NCBI GenBank assembly: GCA_050694055.1
Contig: JBOGWX010000035.1
Coordinates: forward strand, 6,735-70,734
Length of the DNA stretch: 64,000 bases
Source of the DNA: WHSV01 sp050694055
GTDB taxonomy: Bacteria; Actinomycetota; CADDZG01; WHSQ01
Direction: 5' to 3'
The notes below the pieces were generated by a model. The model did not search any database and was not told the origin of the DNA. It saw only the letters and a list, made by a program, of their open reading frames with translations. Shown in pieces: positions 8,684-16,620 of this stretch (position 1 is its first letter; each line of letters starts with the position of its first letter). Both the position numbers and the translations under genes were made by a program.

Positions 8684-9514
8684 TCACTCGGTATCCATGT
8701 TCCAGAAGCTCGGGCCCACCGGTTCGGGGAAGTCGCCCGTCGCCACCAGGAAGCCGGCGTCGTCGATGGTCATCGGAAGCTGCGGCAGCGGACGGGCCGC
8801 GGGGCCGAAGACCGGCCGGCAGCCGTTGGTCACGTCGAAGGTCGACTGGTGACAGGGGCACAAGAGCTGCCTGGCCTCGGCGCGGTAGAGACCGACCGGA
8901 CATCCCGCGTGCGTGCAGATCTTCGAGTAGGCCACGCAACCCTCCGGCGCCCACTCGGCGCGCCCCTCGGGCAGATCGAGGATCTGGGGCTCGACCTTGA
9001 TGATCACGGTCTGGGAATCGGCTTCGCCCTCGAAACCGGCGGGAAAGACCGTCTTGATCCCGTTGAGCGGGATGTCGTCGGGACGCTGTGGCGTGCCGAA
9101 GCGATCAACGATCCGTGCACCCGCGGTCCACTTGGTCTCCTCGAGACTCTGCCCCGGCCGGGGGCCGAGGGACAAGGCGGGGATAGCGAGTGCGGCCCCG
9201 AGTGTGGCTCCGGCACCGACCACGAGCCGAACGAGCAGCTTGCGGCGGGTGACTGCCTCCGGGGTGACCGTGGTCCCGCCCTGCTCGCTCCCAATGGGCT
9301 CCGACTCGAATGGCTCGCGCTCCTCGGTCTCGGTGGGAGCCTCCATCAAGTTGGTCGCCCATCCGACGATGCCGGCGCCCAGGCCACCGAGCGCCAGACC
9401 CAACAACACGCCCTCGACCTGAGCCGACTCGCCCAGGAAGTAGTACCCGACCAGGCCCAGGGACGCCACCATCGAGATCCCGAGGGACGCGTAGATCCAG
9501 CGCTCGGGCTTCAC
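8684..9514 (-). CDS. qcrA: Rieske iron-sulfur subunit of the bcc complex
   Basis: 276 aa. Three hydrophobic segments precede the Rieske domain (about 7-25, 35-60 and 90-112), as in actinobacterial QcrA and unlike the single helix of mitochondrial Rieske proteins. The 2Fe-2S ligands are C-T-H-A-G-C and C-P-C-H-Q-S-T-F-D. I chose the GTG at 9514, which overlaps the qcrC stop as GTGA; the open frame continues upstream but is antisense-like low-quality sequence. Translational coupling to qcrC supports this start. It transfers electrons from menaquinol to the diheme cytochrome. Confidence 0.93.
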   Translation of the reverse strand: MKPERWIYASLGISMVASLGLVGYYFLGESAQVEGVLLGLALGGLGAGIVGWATNLMEAPTETEEREPFESEPIGSEQGGTTVTPEAVTRRKLLVRLVVGAGATLGAALAIPALSLGPRPGQSLEETKWTAGARIVDRFGTPQRPDDIPLNGIKTVFPAGFEGEADSQTVIIKVEPQILDLPEGRAEWAPEGCVAYSKICTHAGCPVGLYRAEARQLLCPCHQSTFDVTNGCRPVFGPAARPLPQLPMTIDDAGFLVATGDFPEPVGPSFWNMDTE

Positions 9515-10293
9515 GCTGCGTCCTCTCCGTCGCCGGAGTTCCGCCGGCTCGAACCTACGAACAGGATGACGACCAGCAGCGCGCCCATGCCAACGAACCA
9601 CGCCACGAACCCCTCCGGCACCGGACCGATGCCCCCGATGTCGGCGCCGCCCGGACGAGGTTCTTCTCTGAGATAGATCACGAAGTTGACGATGTCGTTG
9701 AGCTGCGCCTCACTGAACTCGAACTGGGGCATCTGGCCGGGGCCGACGATTACCGCCTCGGCGACCTGGACGTCGGTCGCCGCGTAGAGGCTCGGAGCCA
9801 GCGCCTCGTTGCCCACGGCACCACCGGCCCCCGTGGCTCCATGACAGGCGGCGCAGTTCTCGATGTACGAAGCTTGTCCCGCGGACAGATCCGTGCCCTC
9901 GAGGTCGACCTCGGGAATGGCCGGACCGTCGCCGAAGGTGCCGACGTGCGCGACCAGCGCTTGTATCTCTTCGTCGTTGAAGGCGGGCTCCTTGCGAATC
10001 GCTTGATCGGCGTTCGCCAGCGGCATCCGCCCGGTGGTCAGTTGAAAATTCGCCGACGCCTCTCCCACGCCAACCAACGACGGGCCGTTGCCGGTCCCCT
10101 CGCCGTCGATGCCGTGGCACGAGGAGCACGAGGCCGCGTAGAGCTCCGCGCCGTCGATCTGCTCGTCGGTTTGAGTCGCGCCGGCTATCTTGGAGCTCTC
10201 GAGCGGATAGCCGTCCTGCGCCACCGACTCCCCCGAGAGGTAGAGCGCGAGGCCGACCGCGGCCCCGGCCGCCAGCAGGACCGGTCTAGCCAC
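9511..10293 (-). CDS. qcrC: Diheme cytochrome c subunit of the bcc complex
   Basis: 260 aa. An N-terminal hydrophobic signal/anchor (about 4-24), then two cytochrome c domains with heme motifs C-S-S-C-H and C-A-A-C-H, and a C-terminal membrane helix (about 225-246). The two hemes replace a mobile cytochrome c: in actinobacteria the bcc complex and aa3 oxidase form one supercomplex and electrons pass directly through QcrC to CuA. This fits with the absence of a cytochrome c domain on CtaC. Overlaps qcrA by 4 bp and the upstream membrane-protein gene by 8 bp. Confidence 0.95.
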   Translation of the reverse strand: MARPVLLAAGAAVGLALYLSGESVAQDGYPLESSKIAGATQTDEQIDGAELYAASCSSCHGIDGEGTGNGPSLVGVGEASANFQLTTGRMPLANADQAIRKEPAFNDEEIQALVAHVGTFGDGPAIPEVDLEGTDLSAGQASYIENCAACHGATGAGGAVGNEALAPSLYAATDVQVAEAVIVGPGQMPQFEFSEAQLNDIVNFVIYLREEPRPGGADIGGIGPVPEGFVAWFVGMGALLVVILFVGSSRRNSGDGEDAA

Positions 10294-10654
10294 CCCCGGT
10301 CACCCACAGCCTCCAGATCATGACGAGCATGAGCCCGGCCCCCGCGGCCAGCGCTCCGGCACGCGCTTTGGGGGGCGCCTCCTGGGCGAAGGTGGCGGCG
10401 ATGGGAAGGGCCGCGACCGCGACGATGCCGTAAAGGATGTGGAGCGTCTCGGCGGGCTTGCGACCCGTCGCGTAGAGAACTGCTCCCACCGCCAGCTGAG
10501 CCGCAGCGAGGCCGACCACACCTAACCGCAACTTCATGAGTGCAGGGCCGTGCACGCCCGTTCGAGCAGAGTAGAGAGCAAACAAGAAGTAAGCCGCCGC
10601 GGCCACGAGCAGGACCACGGAGCCGATTGCGTGAAGCTGGGTCATCGGGCTCAA
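10286..10654 (-). CDS. Small four-helix membrane protein upstream of qcrC
   Basis: 122 aa, almost entirely hydrophobic, with about four helices (5-25, 41-63, 72-88, 98-118). It overlaps qcrC by 8 bp, so it is the first gene of the qcr operon and is likely made with it. I do not recognise the family. In many actinobacteria this position holds ctaE (subunit III, about 200 aa, seven helices), but this protein is too short and has none of its features. It may be an accessory or assembly factor; that is inference. An internal ATG at 10645 is an equally possible start. Confidence 0.6.
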   Translation of the reverse strand: MSPMTQLHAIGSVVLLVAAAAYFLFALYSARTGVHGPALMKLRLGVVGLAAAQLAVGAVLYATGRKPAETLHILYGIVAVAALPIAATFAQEAPPKARAGALAAGAGLMLVMIWRLWVTGGG

Positions 10655-10823
10655 CCCTATCCGGTGGTCGTCGCAACGAACCGGCCGGGGCGAACCCGCA
10701 CCGGACTCGAGCTGTGCGAGTGCCCGGTTTGCCGACTACAATCCGCATCCGACCCGGATTCATTACATCCGTGCGGTGGCCTCGCTGCGGGCAGGGCGAG
10801 CGGCGCGAACTAGAGGAGGAGCG

Positions 10824-11063
10824 GTGGCGAACGGAGTCAGGGCCTACATACTCATTCAAACGGTGACCAACGCAGCACACGTCGCGCGCGAGATACGCGA
10901 GCTCGAGGGCGTCGAGACCGCCGATGACGTGTCCGGTCCCTACGACGTCATCGTGCAGCTCGAGGCCGCCAGCATGGACGAGTTGGGTAAGACCGTGGTC
11001 AACAGGATCCAAGCGGTAGAGGGAATCTCCCGGACGCTCACCTGTCCCATCGTTCAGTTCTAA
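10824..11063 (+). CDS. Stand-alone Lrp/AsnC effector-binding (RAM) domain protein
   Basis: 79 aa. GTG start directly after a strong AGGAGGAG ribosome site; the upstream in-frame extension has no family similarity. The whole protein is one alpha/beta RAM domain: Y-I-L-I-Q-T at the start, G-V-E-x-A-D-D-V-S-G-P-Y-D-V-I-V-Q in the middle and V-x-G-I-S-R-T-L-T-C-P at the end. There is no DNA-binding HTH. Such small proteins form oligomers that bind amino acids; their targets are mostly unknown. Confidence 0.85.
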   Translation: MANGVRAYILIQTVTNAAHVAREIRELEGVETADDVSGPYDVIVQLEAASMDELGKTVVNRIQAVEGISRTLTCPIVQF

Positions 11064-11090
11064 CCACTCGGCGCAAGGGTGCGGAACGAG

Positions 11091-11942
11091 TCAGCGGCGC
11101 CTGATCTGGGGAGCGCCCAGGGCTGCGTTCAGTGAGCCGGACCGAAAGCCACCCAGGTCGAGCGTCACGTAGGTGAACCCCAGCGCCTTGAGTTCTCGTT
11201 CGATCTTGTTTCGGTGCGAGGCGGCGCGCTCGATAGCCTCCGGCGGAACCTCGATGCGCGCAAGGTCACCGTGGTCGCGCACCCGCAGCACGCCGAAGCC
11301 GAGGGCTCGCAGCACCTCCTCGGCCCGATCGATGCGTCGTAGTCCCTCCTCGGTCACCCGCACACCGTATGCGAAGCGAGATGCAAGGCAAGGCGAGGCC
11401 GGCTTGTCCGATGTCGGCAAACCCCGAGCAGCGCTCAGTGCTCGTATCTCGGCCTTGGTGAGCCCCGCCTCGGCGAGAGGAGTGCGAACCGAGTGCTCTC
11501 CACCCGCGCGCAGGCCGGGCCGGTAATCGGCGAGGTCGTCAAGATTCGTGCCGGTAGCGATCACGGCATCCAGACCCTCGGCCAGTGGCGAGAGCACCTC
11601 GAAGAGCTCCGTTTTGCACCAATAGCAACGATCTCCGGCGTTGGCGGCGTACTCGTCGCGATCGATCTCGTGAGTCGTCACCGTGCGGTGACTCCAGCCG
11701 AAGCTGCGGGCCAGCGCTATGGCGTCGAGCAGCTCACGCCGGGCGAGCGACGGAGAGACGGCCGTCACCGCCACCGCATCGGAGCCGAGGGCGTCGTGGG
11801 CCATGGCGGCGAGATAGGCGGAATCGACGCCGCCGGAGTAGGCCACGACCACACGCTCCAAACCGGAGATGATGCCGCTGAGGTCGGTTCGTTTCTGCTC
11901 CAGCGTTTGACTCATTGCCGCCATCTTCGCAGCAGTCGGCAT
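11091..11942 (-). CDS. larE: LarE-like ATP-dependent sacrificial sulfur transferase
   Basis: 283 aa PP-loop enzyme. The ATP motif S-G-G-V-D-S is at about residues 36-41. LarE adenylates and sulfurates pyridinium dicarboxylate during synthesis of the nickel-pincer cofactor of lactate racemase. The Cys in P-C-L-A-S-R corresponds to the sacrificial cysteine. A further pair, C-Y-W-C, follows D-R; three-cysteine LarE proteins have been described that hold an iron-sulfur cluster and need not be sacrificed, and this protein has the right number of Cys for that type (inference). No larA, larB or larC is in the window. The start could also be the ATG codons at 11924 or 11915. Confidence 0.85.
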   Translation of the reverse strand: MPTAAKMAAMSQTLEQKRTDLSGIISGLERVVVAYSGGVDSAYLAAMAHDALGSDAVAVTAVSPSLARRELLDAIALARSFGWSHRTVTTHEIDRDEYAANAGDRCYWCKTELFEVLSPLAEGLDAVIATGTNLDDLADYRPGLRAGGEHSVRTPLAEAGLTKAEIRALSAARGLPTSDKPASPCLASRFAYGVRVTEEGLRRIDRAEEVLRALGFGVLRVRDHGDLARIEVPPEAIERAASHRNKIERELKALGFTYVTLDLGGFRSGSLNAALGAPQIRRR

Positions 11943-11975
11943 AATTTGAGAGCCGCTGGATAACTGTTGTCCGAC

Positions 11976-12200
11976 ATGAAGACTTCGATTCTGCTTGCCC
12001 AGAGCAACTCGTTCGGCGAATTCACCCGTGAGCCGATTCTCACCGTCGCGTGCGTGTTGCTCATCGTCGTCTCGCTGGCGTGGATCATCGTGTCACGCAT
12101 GATCGTGCGCCAGCTCAAACGCTACGACGCCGCCCTCCAGCCGCGGCGGCGCCGGCCCTCCACCCGGACGAAGAAGGTGTGGGAAGAACCGCCGGCTTAA
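11976..12200 (+). CDS. Short single-helix membrane protein, unknown
   Basis: 74 aa with one membrane helix (about residues 20-42) and a basic C-terminal tail rich in Arg/Lys. ATG start chosen; a TTG three codons earlier is possible. It is divergent from the LarE gene, with only about 30 bp between the starts. No family recognised. The basic tail would lie on the cytoplasmic side by the positive-inside rule. Confidence 0.5.
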   Translation: MKTSILLAQSNSFGEFTREPILTVACVLLIVVSLAWIIVSRMIVRQLKRYDAALQPRRRRPSTRTKKVWEEPPA

Positions 12201-12345
12201 TCCGCGCTCTACCGTTTATTCGAGGCTCCGCGCCGCTCATCGACTCGCTTCCCTTCATCGGAGACGCCCGCGGGGACGGAGCGACCAAGCGTCGAATCGC
12301 GTAGGCTCGGACACCGGCAGAGGCTCTATCTTCGGGGGGTTCGAG

Positions 12346-13986
12346 ATGTCCGAGCACAGGCTCTACCAGCCGGCGTCTTACGAAGAGATGGTGGCGGCCT
12401 TCAAATGGGACGTGCCCGAGCGCTACAACATCGCCGCCGACACCGTAGACAAGCACGAAGACGGCCGGCTCGCGATGGTGTGGGAGGACTGGCGGGGCCA
12501 AGAACGGCGCCTCACCTTCGGCGACTTCAAGAAGCTGTCGAACCAGATCGCCAACGTACTGACGTCACACGGGGTCGCGCGAGGTGATCGTGTGGCGGTA
12601 ATGCTGCCATCGGTCCCCGAGACCGCGGCGACCTTCATCGCCGTCTACAAGCTCGGCGGCATCCTCTTGTCGCTGTCGCAGCTCTACGGTGACGATGGGA
12701 TCGCACACCGGCTCGACGACTCGCAAGCGCGCGTGCTCGTCACCGACGGGAAGAACCGCGCCCGCCTAGAGGGTCTGAGCGATCGTGCTCCTTCTCTGGA
12801 ACGCGTGGTCGTTCTCAATGCGGGCACGGAGTTGAGAGAGGGCGACGTCGATTTCGACGACGCGATTGGCGCGGCGTCAGACCGGTTCACCATCGCGGAC
12901 ACCGCGGCCGACGACCCGGCTCAGCTCTATTACTCGTCGGGAACCACCGGCGCGGCGAAGGGGATCCTTCACGCACACCGCTACCTCCTGGCTCACAACG
13001 AGTACGAGTTCTGTCACGACGTGCGGACAGACGAGCTCTTTCATTCGACGGGTGAGTGGGCGTGGATCGCGGGGATCGTCCCCGGCCTCCTCGGGCCGTG
13101 GCGCTACGGGGTTCCGGTCGCGGTCTTTCAGAGGGCCGGCGGTGCCTACGACCCAGCGCAGACCTTCTATCTCCTCGAGAAGTACGAGGTCGGAAACATG
13201 TTCACGACTCCGACTGCGCTGAGAGCCATGACCCAGCTCAAAGACCCGGGCGCCCAGTACGACATCAAGCTGCGGATCTGTTGCTCCGCGGGCGAACCTC
13301 TGAACCCCGAGGTGATCCGGTGGTTCGAGAAGCAATTCGGCATCCCCGTGCTCGACTACTACGGACTCACGGAGAGCTATCCACTGTGCGGCAACTTTCC
13401 GACCGTGGACATCCGGCCCGGGTCGATGGGACTGCCTCTGCCCGGTTGGGACGTCGAGCTCCTGAAGGTCGGCACCGACGAGCCGGTACCCGACGGCGAG
13501 GCGGGCGAGATCTGCCTGAGGGCTCGCTCGAATCCCCACTACCCCATCGGCTACTGGAATCGCCCCGAGGACACTCAACGAGTCTTTGGGGGCGACTACT
13601 TCCATACCAACGACATGGGTCGCAGAGACGAAGACGGATACATCTGGTACGAGGGCCGAGCCGACGACGTCATCATCTCGGCCGGCTACCGAATCGGCCC
13701 CTTCGAGGTCGAATCGGCGATCCTCGAGCTCGAGGAGACCATCGAGGCGGCTGCGGTTGCGTCGCCCGACGAGCAGCGCGGCTTCATCGTCAAGGCGTTC
13801 GTGCGCCTCGCCGAGGGCATCGAGCCATCCGAGGAGCTTGCCGCGAAGATCAAAGCCCACGTGCGTGAGAGTTACGCGGCCTACGCCTACCCGCGCCAGA
13901 TCGAGTTCGTTGACGACCTGCCCAAGACGCTCACCGGCAAGATCCGTCGGATCGAGCTGCGCCAGGCCGAAGCCGACAAGAACTAA
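12346..13986 (+). CDS. AMP-forming acyl-CoA synthetase (medium-chain/ACSM-like)
   Basis: 546 aa adenylate-forming enzyme. The ATP loop is Y-Y-S-S-G-T-T-G-A-A-K-G (about 199-210), the A5 motif is D-Y-Y-G-L-T-E-S, the A7/A8 region is Y-F-H-T-N-D-M-G-R-R-D-E-D-G-Y-I-W-Y-E-G-R-A-D-D split by the hinge, and the catalytic Lys is in L-T-G-K-I-R-R near the C-terminus. It activates a carboxylic acid to acyl-AMP and then acyl-CoA. Its length and A3/A5 context resemble the medium-chain group, not the 620-650 aa acetyl-CoA synthetases. The ATG follows a GGGGGG stretch. It could feed the dehydrogenase/kinase operon at 1.5-4.3 kb, but they are not linked. Confidence 0.9.
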   Translation: MSEHRLYQPASYEEMVAAFKWDVPERYNIAADTVDKHEDGRLAMVWEDWRGQERRLTFGDFKKLSNQIANVLTSHGVARGDRVAVMLPSVPETAATFIAVYKLGGILLSLSQLYGDDGIAHRLDDSQARVLVTDGKNRARLEGLSDRAPSLERVVVLNAGTELREGDVDFDDAIGAASDRFTIADTAADDPAQLYYSSGTTGAAKGILHAHRYLLAHNEYEFCHDVRTDELFHSTGEWAWIAGIVPGLLGPWRYGVPVAVFQRAGGAYDPAQTFYLLEKYEVGNMFTTPTALRAMTQLKDPGAQYDIKLRICCSAGEPLNPEVIRWFEKQFGIPVLDYYGLTESYPLCGNFPTVDIRPGSMGLPLPGWDVELLKVGTDEPVPDGEAGEICLRARSNPHYPIGYWNRPEDTQRVFGGDYFHTNDMGRRDEDGYIWYEGRADDVIISAGYRIGPFEVESAILELEETIEAAAVASPDEQRGFIVKAFVRLAEGIEPSEELAAKIKAHVRESYAAYAYPRQIEFVDDLPKTLTGKIRRIELRQAEADKN

Positions 13987-14110
13987 GCCCCGATCCACCG
14001 AATAACGATTGGTCTCGTCAACCATCGCGATCCGGCCAATGGCTCGGTGCGGACCAAACGCCGGATCGAGTTCCGTCGGCGGATTGCGACTAAGTCCTCG
14101 TTAGCACTCG

Positions 14111-14776
14111 CTAGGGCGAGGCGGTCGGCTCCGCCGCGGTGGCCCCGGGGGACTCGGTGGCGTCCGGCGCCGGCGTCAGACCGGGATCTTGCGTGGGCGT
14201 GGGCGTGGGCGTCGGAGTCGGCGTCGGCGTCGGCGTCGGCTTGCCGTTGTTCTCCTTGATCGAGCGACGATTCGGCACGCGATCGAAGCACACGCGCCGG
14301 CACGCATTCCCGGTAAACAGAGTCTTGACGTACCAGTGGTAGGTCACTCGGGCCGGGCCGCCCGTGTTCATGTGCCGCAGCGGTATGCGTACCGACACAC
14401 TGTCGCCGCTCTTGCGCCAGACCCTCAGCTTAGCCACCTTGCGATCACTCTTATTGAGCCGGTCGCGCCATAGCGAAGCTCGAAACTTGGACCCGTTCGA
14501 ACTGATGAGTGCGTAGTAGTCGAAACGCTCGTCACCGAAGGTATCGAGGCTGACGAGAAAGAAGCCCCGATCGCGCAACTCGCCCGGCCTCAAACGGCCG
14601 AACGTCAGGATCCTCCATCCCGGCCTCTTGACCGGCCCGAAGGTCTTCACCTTGCGGACGTCCAATTTGCCCTTCGTGTCGTTGCCGTCTGTGTGGTTCT
14701 GGTGGGTCGCGCTCGCGAACATGGTGGAGAACGACGCCAACACGATCACGAGGATCAGTCCCAGCCTGGCCTTCAT
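14111..14776 (-). CDS. Secreted protein with Pro-Thr repeat tail
   Basis: 221 aa. ATG at 14776 follows GGGGAGA; it overlaps the MauE-like stop as ATGA. A signal peptide covers about residues 1-24. The middle is a basic, beta-rich domain of unknown family with two Cys (N-A-C-R-R-V-C-F) that could form a disulfide. The C-terminal region begins with about eight Pro-Thr dipeptides and continues as Pro/Ala/Glu/Thr-rich sequence, an extended linker often found in cell-wall or surface proteins. Coupled to the thiol-redox membrane protein upstream, it may be an envelope protein needing disulfide chemistry; function unknown. Confidence 0.65.
   Translation of the reverse strand: MKARLGLILVIVLASFSTMFASATHQNHTDGNDTKGKLDVRKVKTFGPVKRPGWRILTFGRLRPGELRDRGFFLVSLDTFGDERFDYYALISSNGSKFRASLWRDRLNKSDRKVAKLRVWRKSGDSVSVRIPLRHMNTGGPARVTYHWYVKTLFTGNACRRVCFDRVPNRRSIKENNGKPTPTPTPTPTPTPTPTQDPGLTPAPDATESPGATAAEPTASP
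14192..14240. repeat. Hexanucleotide microsatellite coding Thr-Pro repeats
   Basis: Eight consecutive 6-bp units, of the form GTGGGC or GTCGGC with one GTCGGA, inside the secreted-protein gene. On the coding strand they encode alternating Pro and Thr. Because the unit is a multiple of three, slippage would change the linker length without shifting the frame. Confidence 0.85.
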
Positions 14777-15336
14777 ATCTGTCTCCCCTTGTCTGTTCTC
14801 GCCCTGCCCGATAGAGACTCCGACAGACCCGTAGTAATCCATACGACCAGGCCCCCCGCCAGCAATACGAGCGCGAGGGGGAGGATCTCGGAACCTTCGA
14901 TGGAGGCAAGCCGCTCGATCAGCCCCGGCCGATCCGACAACGTCAGCACCGCAGCCGGAACGGCCAGCGCTGCATTGCGCGTCAGCATCAGACGGTAGTC
15001 ACGCTCCTTGGTCGAACCGAAACAGCCGCACGGCAGCCGGTCGCCCCGAGCGGCGCGCGCCCTCAAGATCAGGAGGCAGAGGGCCGACAACATGGCGAGA
15101 GCAAGCGAGCCGGCGACCGGAAGCGGTCCGCTCAGAACCAACGCGGCGATGACCGCCTCGACCCCGATCGTTCCGGGACGGGCGAACCGCTCGAGCATGC
15201 CGGGGAGCCGGTAGCCGGACAGTGCCAGACGCCACCGCTCGTAGCCCAGGAGCTTGGCCAGCGCCGCCCACCCGAAGGCAATGGCCAACACGGTGGCGGC
15301 GACAAAAGTGAATGATTCTGACATGGCGGATCGCAT
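14773..15336 (-). CDS. MauE/DoxX-like redox membrane protein
   Basis: 187 aa with four to five membrane helices. The motif P-C-G-C-F-G at about residues 101-106, followed by a basic stretch, is the signature of MauE-like proteins and their relatives, which move reducing or oxidising equivalents across the membrane to periplasmic thiol proteins. In methylamine-utilising bacteria MauE and MauD are needed to mature the Cys-rich light chain of methylamine dehydrogenase. Here it is divergent from the MauD-like gene and coupled to the secreted-protein gene. Start at 15336 or the ATG at 15324; the two divergent starts lie about 100 bp apart. Confidence 0.75.
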   Translation of the reverse strand: MRSAMSESFTFVAATVLAIAFGWAALAKLLGYERWRLALSGYRLPGMLERFARPGTIGVEAVIAALVLSGPLPVAGSLALAMLSALCLLILRARAARGDRLPCGCFGSTKERDYRLMLTRNAALAVPAAVLTLSDRPGLIERLASIEGSEILPLALVLLAGGLVVWITTGLSESLSGRARTDKGRQI

Positions 15337-15431
15337 CTTACGAGGTAACCTTCCGGCGAATGCGTAATCGACGGTGGTCGGAAACCATCCAGTACGGAGC
15401 GGTCGCCGTACCCCTAGCGGAGGAGGACGGG

Positions 15432-16010
15432 TTGTCGGGCTGGTGGGCTGCGTCTTACGTGGCGCTGTGGATCCTGGTCGTCGTGCTCTGCGTGGTCGTG
15501 GTCGCGCTGGCCCGCCAGATCGGCATCCTTCACCTGCGTCTCGGCCCCCGCGGCGCGCTCGAACTGGACACCGAGGGACCCGCTCTGGGCGAGGGTCGTC
15601 CCCCGCTGCAGACCAGGGACCTGGACGGCCAACCGGTCACCGTCGGGGGCCGGGGAGCCGAACAGTTCCTGCTCTTCGTCTCTCCGGGCTGCGCCGTGTG
15701 CGAGCAGGTCCTTCCCTCGGTCGGTGCGGTTGCCGAAGCCACCGGCAAGCACCCCATCGTCCTGACCGATGTCGACGAGACCGAGACCCGACTGGCGTTT
15801 CGACACAAGCGCACGGCCGCGCCCATCGTCGCCTCGGTCGAGAGCTTCAAGAACTACGAGGTGCCGGGCACCCCCTACGTGGTCGTGCTCGACGCTCACG
15901 GGGTTGTGCAGGCAAAGGGCACGGTTAACAATCTGGAGCAGATGGAGGGATTGATCGACACGGCGCGGCGTCGCGAGCGCGAGGCGGTCGAAGGAAGGCG
16001 GGCGAGTTGA
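15432..16010 (+). CDS. MauD/TlpA-like membrane-anchored thioredoxin
   Basis: 192 aa from a TTG start preceded by GGAGGA, which gives the family N-terminus with one membrane helix (about 7-28) and the following R-Q-I-G-I-L-H-L-R-L-G. The thioredoxin fold follows; the redox motif is S-P-G-C-A-V-C and the cis-Pro is in V-P-G-T-P-Y-V-V. Longer reading to 15312 is open but lacks family similarity. It would act outside the membrane on thiols, with electrons from the MauE-like partner. It overlaps the Tat-protein gene by 4 bp, which points to that protein as its substrate (inference). Confidence 0.8.
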   Translation: MSGWWAASYVALWILVVVLCVVVVALARQIGILHLRLGPRGALELDTEGPALGEGRPPLQTRDLDGQPVTVGGRGAEQFLLFVSPGCAVCEQVLPSVGAVAEATGKHPIVLTDVDETETRLAFRHKRTAAPIVASVESFKNYEVPGTPYVVVLDAHGVVQAKGTVNNLEQMEGLIDTARRREREAVEGRRAS

Positions 16011-16540
16011 ATCTAGAGACGGCGGCGGAACATGCGTCAACCGCGCTGGCCGAAAGAAGCAGCAGGCGCTCGTTCATCGGGCGGCTTGGTCAGGGCGTGG
16101 TTGCGCTGGCCGGGGGAGCGCTGGTCGCCGCCGCGCTGAGGCCCGAACGCGCCGAGGCGTACCACATCTGCGGGCACACCTTCACGACCGCCTCCTGTCC
16201 CCATCCGTTCTCACCGAAGAGCCGAGTGGACAGGTACGGCTACCCGCTGCATCCCAAGCACGGCTACCCGGTAGACGACAAGGGCCGGATCTACAAGTCA
16301 CGCAAGCAGAAGCGCAGTCGCATGTGCGAGGACCTCGTGCGCAAACGCTATCCGCACGCAAAAAAGGCCAAGCAGGGCGGCGGCTGGTCGCGCTGCTGCC
16401 ACGGCCGTATCCGAACGATCTACGACTGCTGCGCCTATACCGATACGCGCATCAACGGCGATGCGGCGGTGACCGGATACTGCTACCGAGGCAAGAAGGT
16501 GTTCTGCATCGGTTATCGCGATCTGAACACCAGGTGCTAA
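16007..16540 (+). CDS. Tat-exported Cys-rich protein, methylamine dehydrogenase light-chain-like
   Basis: 177 aa, TTG start overlapping the MauD-like stop. A near-perfect twin-arginine motif, S-R-R-S-F-I, precedes a hydrophobic stretch and an A-E-A cleavage region. The mature part holds ten Cys, enough for five disulfides. The C-terminal half can be aligned by eye with MauA: W-S-R-C-C for W-R-H-C, then D-C-C, and C-Y...I-G-Y-R-D for C-Y-N...I-A-Y-R-D. The protein ends just after that, so the region holding the second Trp of the TTQ cofactor is missing. The N-terminal part has C-G-H-T-F-T-T and a Gly-Tyr-Pro/Gly-Arg repeat region. Probably not an amine dehydrogenase; true role unknown. Confidence 0.7.
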   Translation: MNLETAAEHASTALAERSSRRSFIGRLGQGVVALAGGALVAAALRPERAEAYHICGHTFTTASCPHPFSPKSRVDRYGYPLHPKHGYPVDDKGRIYKSRKQKRSRMCEDLVRKRYPHAKKAKQGGGWSRCCHGRIRTIYDCCAYTDTRINGDAAVTGYCYRGKKVFCIGYRDLNTRC

Positions 16541-16620
16541 CGACTCCGTTACTCGTCGTGGTGATCGGGGCATCGGTGGTCGCGGGGGCGTCCACGCTCT
16601 TCGGCCCCTGAGGCCTGTCG

